Shown here: positions 24,801 to 33,800 of the stretch, one piece after another
How positions within the stretch are numbered: position 1 is the stretch's first letter
Layout of the letters: each line of letters starts with the position of its first letter
Assembly: GCA_964019135.1 (NCBI GenBank)
Contig: OZ025258.1
Coordinates: forward strand, 12,307,771 to 12,371,770
Direction: 5' to 3'
DNA from: Arenicola marina
Lineage: Eukaryota; Annelida; Polychaeta; Arenicolidae
DNA: 64,000 nt
Made by a program: the position numbers and the translations under genes
The notes under the pieces: model-generated
The model's database searches: none
What the model was told of the DNA's origin: nothing
Seen by the model: only the letters and a program-made list of their open reading frames with translations

Positions 24801-27800
24801 CCATCTCCCCCCTCACAACCCCCCTCCCCCTTACCTCCTCGTTGCAGCGCTTCCAGAACACCCTCACACACCCTTCCCCCCCACCCACACCCCCCCTCCC
24901 TCTTACCTCCTCATTACAGCGCCGCCAGATCAGAACACCCTCACACACCCTTTCCCCCCTCACAGCCCCCTCCCCCTTACCTCCACGTTACAGCGCCCCC
25001 CGGAACACCCCCACACACCATCTCCCCCCTCACAGCCCCCCTCCCCCTTACCTCCTCGTTGCAGCGCTTCCAGAACATGGCGTAGATGAAGATGGCGCAG
25101 GTGGGGGCCCCCAGGTATCCGGTGATGGTCGTGGCGTACTGGAAGATCTGGCCGCCCTGGGCGTCCGCCATGATGGGGATCCAGATGACAGACACGCCCG
25201 TCAGGATCACCACAAATATCCTGGAGCAGCAAGTAAATGTTTTTTCATTAAACGTCATTTATTTCTGGAGGTTCATAATTGCGAATTCACATGTTAATGC
25301 GCATCTCAATTAAATGTTGGGCGTTGGGCGTTACCGGTGTGACGTCACACAGTTGTTATCGTCACCGGTGTGACGTCACTTGGTGCTGCCATTACCGGTG
25401 TGACGTCACTGTGTGCTGCAATTACCGGTGTGACGTCACTGGGTACTACCATTACCGGTATGGCGTCACATGTTAGTACTATTACCGATATGACGTCACA
25501 AACTAGTAACATTACCGGTGTGACGTCACAAGTAAGTGCCGGTACAAGTGTGACGTCACAAACTAGTAACATTACCGGTGTGACGTCACAGGTTACTGCC
25601 GGTACAAGTGTGACGTCACAAACTAATAACATTACCGGTGTGACGTCACAAGTTAGTGCCGGTACAGGTGTGACGTCACAAAGTCAGCGCGGGCACAGGT
25701 GTGACGTCACAAGTCAGCGCCGTTGCCGTACCTGCCCACGATGAGCACCTCTCGGTTGGTGGCGCGCGGACGACACTTGAGCCACAGGTCCATGGTGAAC
25801 AGAGTGCTGGAGCTATTGAAGATGGAGGTTAACGTGCTCACCACGGCAGCTATCATGGCGGCCACCATCAACCCGCGAACGCCTGGATGTGATATCAAGG
25901 TCATGGGTTGGTTGGTTTTATATTCAGGATGCTTTAACCACTTCTGGTCATATCGCGTCAATGGGAGAAGGAAGGGAGAGTGGAGCCATGTCGCCGGGGT
26001 GTAACCCCCTACTCTTTGCGAAGAAGGACATGGGTTCTTTATCCTGCGACCACACAGACATGGTAGGTTAGTCGAAAGTATACAACACGACTACATAAAT
26101 ACATTACAGCTTTTACTTGCGTCGCCCTTTGTTTACTTTTATATAACCAACCCTAGACATTGACAGCCCTAGACACTGACAGCCCTAGCCACTGACAGCC
26201 CTAGACACTGACAGACCCCGGCCCCGGCCCCGGCCCCGGCCCCGGCCCCGGCCCCGGCCCCTATATAAACAGTTTATAAAAAAAATATCAATTACAGAAA
26301 ACAAAATATGCAAAACGTCTCCAATGTATAGCCTCGAGTCTCTTTCCCGGGAACAATTCACGATTACATATATATATTTGACATCAACCGATGTGTCAAA
26401 ATTAGGTCATGAAGAATATTTAACTGTGGTTTATTAATAATAACCTGTGGGCAGCAGTTCCAGGACAATCTTGGGCAGAGCTATGTTCGTACATCCTACT
26501 TCTGAGTCGCATACTGCCATACAGGTCTCAGGGTCGGCACAAGCAACCTCATCTGGAACGTTAACGGATAATCATTAACTACCGAACCATAACGACAGCC
26601 GCCAGGCTGGACATAACTAGGGGTCTGGAAGGGGTAAATGGCGACACATGACCCAGACATATTTGAAAAATCTACATTCGACACTGATCCCCAAATTCCG
26701 ACACTGAGGATCTAAACAAGTGACATCGACACAGATTGTCGAAAAAACGACACTGAACGTCATTTAAATCAACATTCGACACTAAGGAGTTTAGAAAAGG
26801 ACACTGAACACTAGACACTGGACCCCCCCCCCCCTTCCAGACCCCGATAACTCCAATTGTTTCTGTAATTCAGTAACAATCGGCGCGAATAATATACGCT
26901 GTACCATTATACGAGCGGTAAATTTGACACTGGGTGCATATATATATATATATATATAAGACCCAAACTGGACCTTGGAAATAAGTTGGTGTCACAAATA
27001 TTGTCACAGAAACACGTTTACGATCCCAGCAAACAGGATAACGTTATGACAACGTCGATACAACGTTATTTTTTATTGCGATAACGTACGTTGTGACCAC
27101 GTAAAAATGTATAGATTTTGACGTTGCCCGAACGTTTTCAGGTAACGTTGTCCTAACGTTGTGAAAACAACCACTCCCGACATCTCACAATTTTGTATTT
27201 ATAACAACTGCTACCACCAGCCAAGTTTATTAGTCACTACACTTGGCAAAGGCTTTAATTTTTGGTTTAAACTTATTTTATTTTGCAATTAGGAAACAGG
27301 CAATGCCTATACTTTAGTGATATGTTTGGGCTTCCACACAATATGTTACCGATGATGGGTGATGTTAATGTCATGAGAGAATGAATCAGTTTATCGCGAA
27401 GTATAGTGTACCTTGGGCATTCATCCTCATTCGGGCATGGATAACATTAGTAAAGCGATTACCGAATTAATACAATTTGCTTTATCTTTTATGGAAAATA
27501 GGCTAGAAAAAATATTAGTTCAATGTTTACGACAAACGTCGTAACAACGTTTTCCTGATGTTAACTTTGAGATGAGGTGATTACAACCAAAAAATTATCG
27601 TTGTGCGAACGTTGTGTGTTTGCTGGGATACGACAGACTGTGCCACCGCGGGCAGCACTAGATACTGACCGCCATGATCCTACTGATAATTTACAAGTGA
27701 TACATCTATATTTCATGACTCATGTAAGCAATGCAAAGAAAGTCACGTGACGTACTAGGATACAGCGCCCGACTGATCATGCCCGGAAGCACCATGAAGA

Positions 27801-30800
27801 ACATGGGGAGGAACTTGAGGTAGGCGGCGAGGATGCAACCGGCCTTGGCGTGAGAGATGTTCTTCGACGCCAGGGCGCGCTGCACCAACACCTGGCGGGG
27901 AAAATGGAAACTAACGTTATGTAAAGTGCGTAAATCAATAGGTCTTGGGTTCGAATCCCCATGCCCTTCATTTATACATTCATCCCTCATTTTCTCAAAA
28001 GATTCCTAGGCGCTGTTTAACGCCTGTGAGCACAAAATAGCCTAATTAACACCCCAAAATTCCTTTCATATCCTGCCCAACTGCCCATGCCACCCACCTG
28101 GTTAGCGCACCAGTACCACAGAGAGCCGAAGGTCGTCCGGAGGAGGGTGCCGAGCCAGGGGAAATCCGCCGTCCAGATATCACGGAAGATGTGGAAAGCG
28201 TCCTCCCTGGGGTAACCACAGGTCGTGTTGGGATTATTCAGGGTGAAGTCCGGCACGGCGCGCATGTATTTGTGCTGCATCGCCTCATAACCGCCGATCT
28301 CAATGAACCCTGCCGCGATAAAAATAGTAAACTAATTAATCGATAATTATCAATACACTTTGTAATGGATAATTATCAATACACTTAGGAATCGATAATT
28401 ATCAATACACTTAATAATCGATAATTGTCAATACACTTATAAATCGATAATTGTGAATACACGTATTAATCGATAATTGTGAAGGCACGTAGTAATCAAT
28501 AATTGTGCATACACTTATTAATCGATAATTGTCAATACACTTATTACTCGATAATTGTCAATACACTTAGTAATCAATAATTGTGCATACACTTATTAAT
28601 CGATAATTGTCAATACACTTATTACTCGATAATTGTTAATGCACGTATTAATCGATAATTGTCAATACACTTTTTAACCGATAATTATCAATACACTTTT
28701 TAATCGATAATTATCAATACACTTAGAAATCGATAATTGTGCATACACTTAGTAATCGATAATAATGAATACACTTGTTAATCGATAATTGTGAATACAC
28801 TTATTAATCGATAATTGTGAATACACTTATTAATCGATAATTGTCAATATACTTATTACTCGAGAATTATCAATACACTTATTACTCGATAATTGTCAAT
28901 ACACTTTTCAATCGATAATTGTCAATACACTTATTAGTCGATAATTGTAAATAGACACATGTCGAATTAATTTCTCATTTAGTTATGTGATGTTTGTTTG
29001 AATGCACCAACGCCTGCCATTTGGATTTCAATATATCGATGTGGCAATAAACTATTATTAAATATATGGCATATTGTCTCAAACAGGAGGGAGTTATGAC
29101 TCACCGAGAATACAGAGTATGACACCGCCTATCACCATAACAAAGACCGCCAGAGAATCGGTAATTATTACAGTCTCCAAACCCCCTGTGAATAAAACAT
29201 GAAACAATGAGATATAGCGACCCCCATTGCAAATTTTTGCGAAGAAGACATTTTGCCTGATTTTCCTGGAACCCACTATATTTATATTTAGTTGTTTTTA
29301 GAACATGATTTCACATTGAAGATTTTTGTTTTTTTGCAATTCATAGTTGTAATTTAATAAAAATAGCCCGCCAACTCAGTCAAATATCCCGTTTATATGG
29401 TAATATAATAACTCAATGAAGAATACCCACAGTATATGATAGGGTGATGTTGCAATGTTGTCATAATGGCGCTACGATTACGTCACGATGACGTTACAGC
29501 AATGCTTTGACATTACGATAACGTCACGATGACGTTACGGCAATGTTATGACATTACGATAACGTCATGATGACGTTACAGCAATGTTATGACATTACGA
29601 TAACGTCATGATGACGTTACAGCAATGTTATGACATTACGATGACGCCATAATGACGTCACAATGATGATGCAGTGACGTCACACCTAGTGCTGTGAAGA
29701 TGACGGCTATGACGAGCAGGATGGCTACTGCGGCGTACAGGTTGATCTGCATGCTCTGTCTCATGAAGAGAGCTCCGGAATACAGATCCGTCTGGAAAAG
29801 ACGGATGGCATAGTCTGTCATATCCCAGTAAACACACAACGTTCGCAAAACGATGGTTTTTGCTTGTAATCACGTCATCTCAAAGTTAACATCAGGACAA
29901 CGTTGTTACAACATTTGTCGCAAACATTGAACTAATACTAACTTGGCTGGTTGTAGCAATTGTTATAAATAAAAAATGGTGAGATGTCGGGAGTGGCTAT
30001 TTTTACAACGTTAGGACAACATTACCTGAAAAATCTGGCCTGACACTCTAAACTAAACTACATTGCTCATGCCGAAAATGTTATCTGATATTTATGGTTA
30101 GGTTAGGACAACAAGTAGAAACATAATTTTCATTTTGTACTGGTTGCTTCTTTCATCGATATTTACCAGTGTCAATAATTTCAAGTTTAAATGTATATTC
30201 CTGTTGTGACATTATCGCTCATTTAGGAAGTTGCAGCTGATACGCGATTCGCAAACGTCTTCAAATAAATCGGAATATTTAACGTTGTAATAAAGGTAAG
30301 CTATATATCCCTCGCTTCACGTGGACAGGCAGATGGCAAGCAACGTATGAGAGAGAGAGAGAGTGAGAGAGGGAATAGGGCGAAGTTAGGATAAAAACCT
30401 CTTCGCTGGGCCGTTAAACTTTGCAAGACATGATAGATGTCACAACTGGTGGCTCACTGACAGAGATGGTGGCGAACGTGTAGGTAACCAGGGCGGTGAC
30501 GCTCAGGTAGATGCGCAGACGACTGCCTCCAAACCGCCACTGGAGGTACTCCGGCATCGTGTAGATCTGAGGGCAGGTGAAGGTCAAGGTCAAGGTCAAG
30601 GTCATGACTAAATGAAGGTAATAAAATATGGTGGTGGTGGCGATACTGGTGTTAAATAGTGATTTATTATTATATATATAACTATTATATCAAACTTAGT
30701 GTGGGAAAGGTGACGATTTCAATTGCATTTAAACGGTTAATCAGACGTTAATTCCGCATTCGGTTTACAATGGACCAAGTACTTATTTTCACCTAAAGTC

Positions 30801-33800
30801 CGCGTAAAATTCCCTGTTCGGTTCAAAACGTAAGAGATACTTAATTATTCCCACCTTAATTTCTACTTTAATTTCACTTTTAATTGGCAGTTTAGGCACT
30901 TGTAACATGACACAATGACCAGGGGTTCATCCCTGGAGGCCCCATGTTAGTTCAAGCAGGGAGACCACTCACCCCAGAGGAGATGTAGACGGGTAGGAAT
31001 ACCCAGCCCAGCAACACAAGGAGCACCACTGCCTGTCAAAGTAGACCAAAGTACAGTACGATGTAAGTGTATGATGCTGAAATATGAAAACTTCTATTAA
31101 GTCTCGAAAATATTTACCAAATATAGGTTACTCGATAGTGCTCCATATTTGAAAGAACTTAGTATAATTATGATGATAGTTAATAAAACAGAACAGTTTG
31201 AGTCACGGATGTTCAATTTTTATAATGTGATCACTATCATCATTTATGTCATTTATATATAGAGGTCTGGAAGGGGGCGGACCAGTGTCCAGTGTCCAGT
31301 GTCCAGTGTCGATTTTTCAAAAGCCTAAGTGTCGAATGCGAATTTCTTTTACCGCGTTCCGTTAGTTCAGTGTCTTTTTTTTTTTCTAAAATGCCACTAT
31401 TTTTTCAGATCTTCAGTGTCATATTTTATCAAATATGCCTGTGTCGCGTGTCGCCATTTACCCCTTCCAGACCCCTATATAATTATGGTGATGAGAGTAA
31501 CTCGAATTACGGGATGATTGGCTACGCAATACCCTATGAGAGTGGGATGTGAATTAAGGTCATGTTTGGGTTAACAATAATAAGAGAGCCGTGAGATGAG
31601 GGGCGGGCGGGGGAGGGGGGGAGGGGGGGGGTCGAATTAGTGTGTCCATAGCCAGAGAGAATGCATCTGCCGTTAGTAATAAATCCGACGACTTCCTGGC
31701 TCAGGGAGGGAGGGCATGTAAAGACCTTTGTTTGCTTTAGAGGGTTCTTTTCGGGGGTTAAAGGAGCGAATGCTTACACCCCTCCCTGTGTTTTTAATAT
31801 AAAATAAGTGCTGTGGGGTGAGGTGCAACTGGCACCGCTTCGTATTAATCTGTTAGACTCACGCTGACAAACCATTGAGTTCTGTGAGGACGGACGGATA
31901 GGGATTTAAAAGGCTATATGCTATAATTGCTTCGCCGAATAAGGAAGACAAAATACAACAGACAGATCAGATTTTTCAGAAGATGAGAAAAATAAACACA
32001 TGTGGCACTAATGTCTATGCCACGGCTGTAGTAACATTCCACTCAGCCCCCCCCCACACCTCCGTCCCCCTTCCAGCTCCCCACCCCCCCACCTCCCTCA
32101 TACCCACACACTCACACTCCACTCGAACATGATGACTGCATATCCTGAGGCTGCAGCGTCCCCCGCGATACCCACGAAGTTGACACTCCCGATGTTACTG
32201 GCGAACAACGACAACCCGACCTGAAAATAGATCAGTGGAAGCAAAGTGTTCAATTCTTATTGTCTTCATGCAAGACGAGAGTGCAGAGGGTAACTAACGC
32301 ACCAGACCACAGAACAATAGGTCTTGGGTTCGAATCCGTGCGTTGGACACCTAATAATCTGGGATATGCTTCACCTATTCATCGTTCATTATCCCTGGGT
32401 AATCATTGGTCCAGTTTCGCCCTTGTGTGCACAAAAGCAGTCTAAAAATACTAGTTTATTTCATTTAATATAAGAGAAGATAAAGTGCAGAATGGCGAAT
32501 CATGAGCCGAACAGATATCTGGTCCAGTATCGTGGATTGTGTTGGGGAAAGAAATCTAAACCTGAATGTTTTATGACAGTACGATTGCTAAACACACTGA
32601 GAAATTCGGTCAATACATTGCCCGCAACATTCGTGACGAAGATGACATTGGCACAATATCTTCCATGTTTAGGTATTCATAAGGACCCGGTTAGCAAGGT
32701 TGACTGTGCATCGTCATTTTACACTGATCAGCTGATCTTGAATGGTCATTGCGTGACCAGGACAAACTAAGAACAAGCGCAACCAGGTCCAACATTGCAA
32801 CCTGAACGCTTCTTTATAACTGACCTTAAATACTTTAAATGACCTTAACTACTTTTCGTGCTGAATGTCACACAGATTCCTCAGACGTGTGCATGGTATA
32901 CTAAATACTCTCTTCCAAATCATTTGGGTCAGAAATGGTTACCACATCATTTTATTCAAAAATGTACTAATAAAATGCCGACATGTAATAATTAATGCAC
33001 ATTTGTTAGTATTAATGTAATAAAAAAATAGCCATATTTCAATTAATGAAACAAGGATCCTAAGGCATCATTTCCATTCGAATGATTTAAAACTATTTGG
33101 CATGAATAATTCCTATGTGCGCATGGTTCAGTAGATCGTTAATAATAATGACAAGAATAGTAATAATGACAATGATAATAACGAAAACCATGATGATACT
33201 AATATTGACAATAATAATAATGACGATAATAAAATGGACAATAATAATAATATGGACAATAATAATGTTGACAATAAAAATAATATCGACAGTAAAAATA
33301 ACATTGGCCAAAAAAATAATACAGACAGTAAAAAATAACATCGGCAATAAAAAAATAACAACGACAATAAAAAATAATATCTGCAATAAAAATAACATAA
33401 TACATAATACATAATACTGGCAATAAAAATAATACTGACACTAACAATAACATCGACAATAAAAAACATCGACAATAAAAAATAACATCGACAATGAAAT
33501 TGGCAACAATGAAATTGGCAATAAATAGAATTGACAATAATAATATTATTGAAAATAATAATATTATTGACAATGATAATGACAAAATAAGTATAATAAT
33601 AATAATAATAATAAATCCTGCAGGTACTCACCGGCCACCACACCATGGCGCGCCCAGCCAAGAAAAATCCTTGGACATTCGACTTCGACTTGCGTATCGT
33701 CTGCAAAATAATTTGAACGATCAAACCCGGACTTTAAAAAAAATCTTTCATACGTATTGTACCCCCGATATGCCGTAAGTAATAAATAATGTCCTTATAA

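Noticed and set aside
28310..28955. CRISPR-like regular repeats
   Set aside because: Direct head-to-tail repeats without unique spacers in an animal intron; the same reasoning excludes all other arrays here.
32492..32770. 92-codon plus-strand frame in SLC5 intron 2
   Set aside because: Antisense to the gene, no domain recognised, and length within chance expectation.
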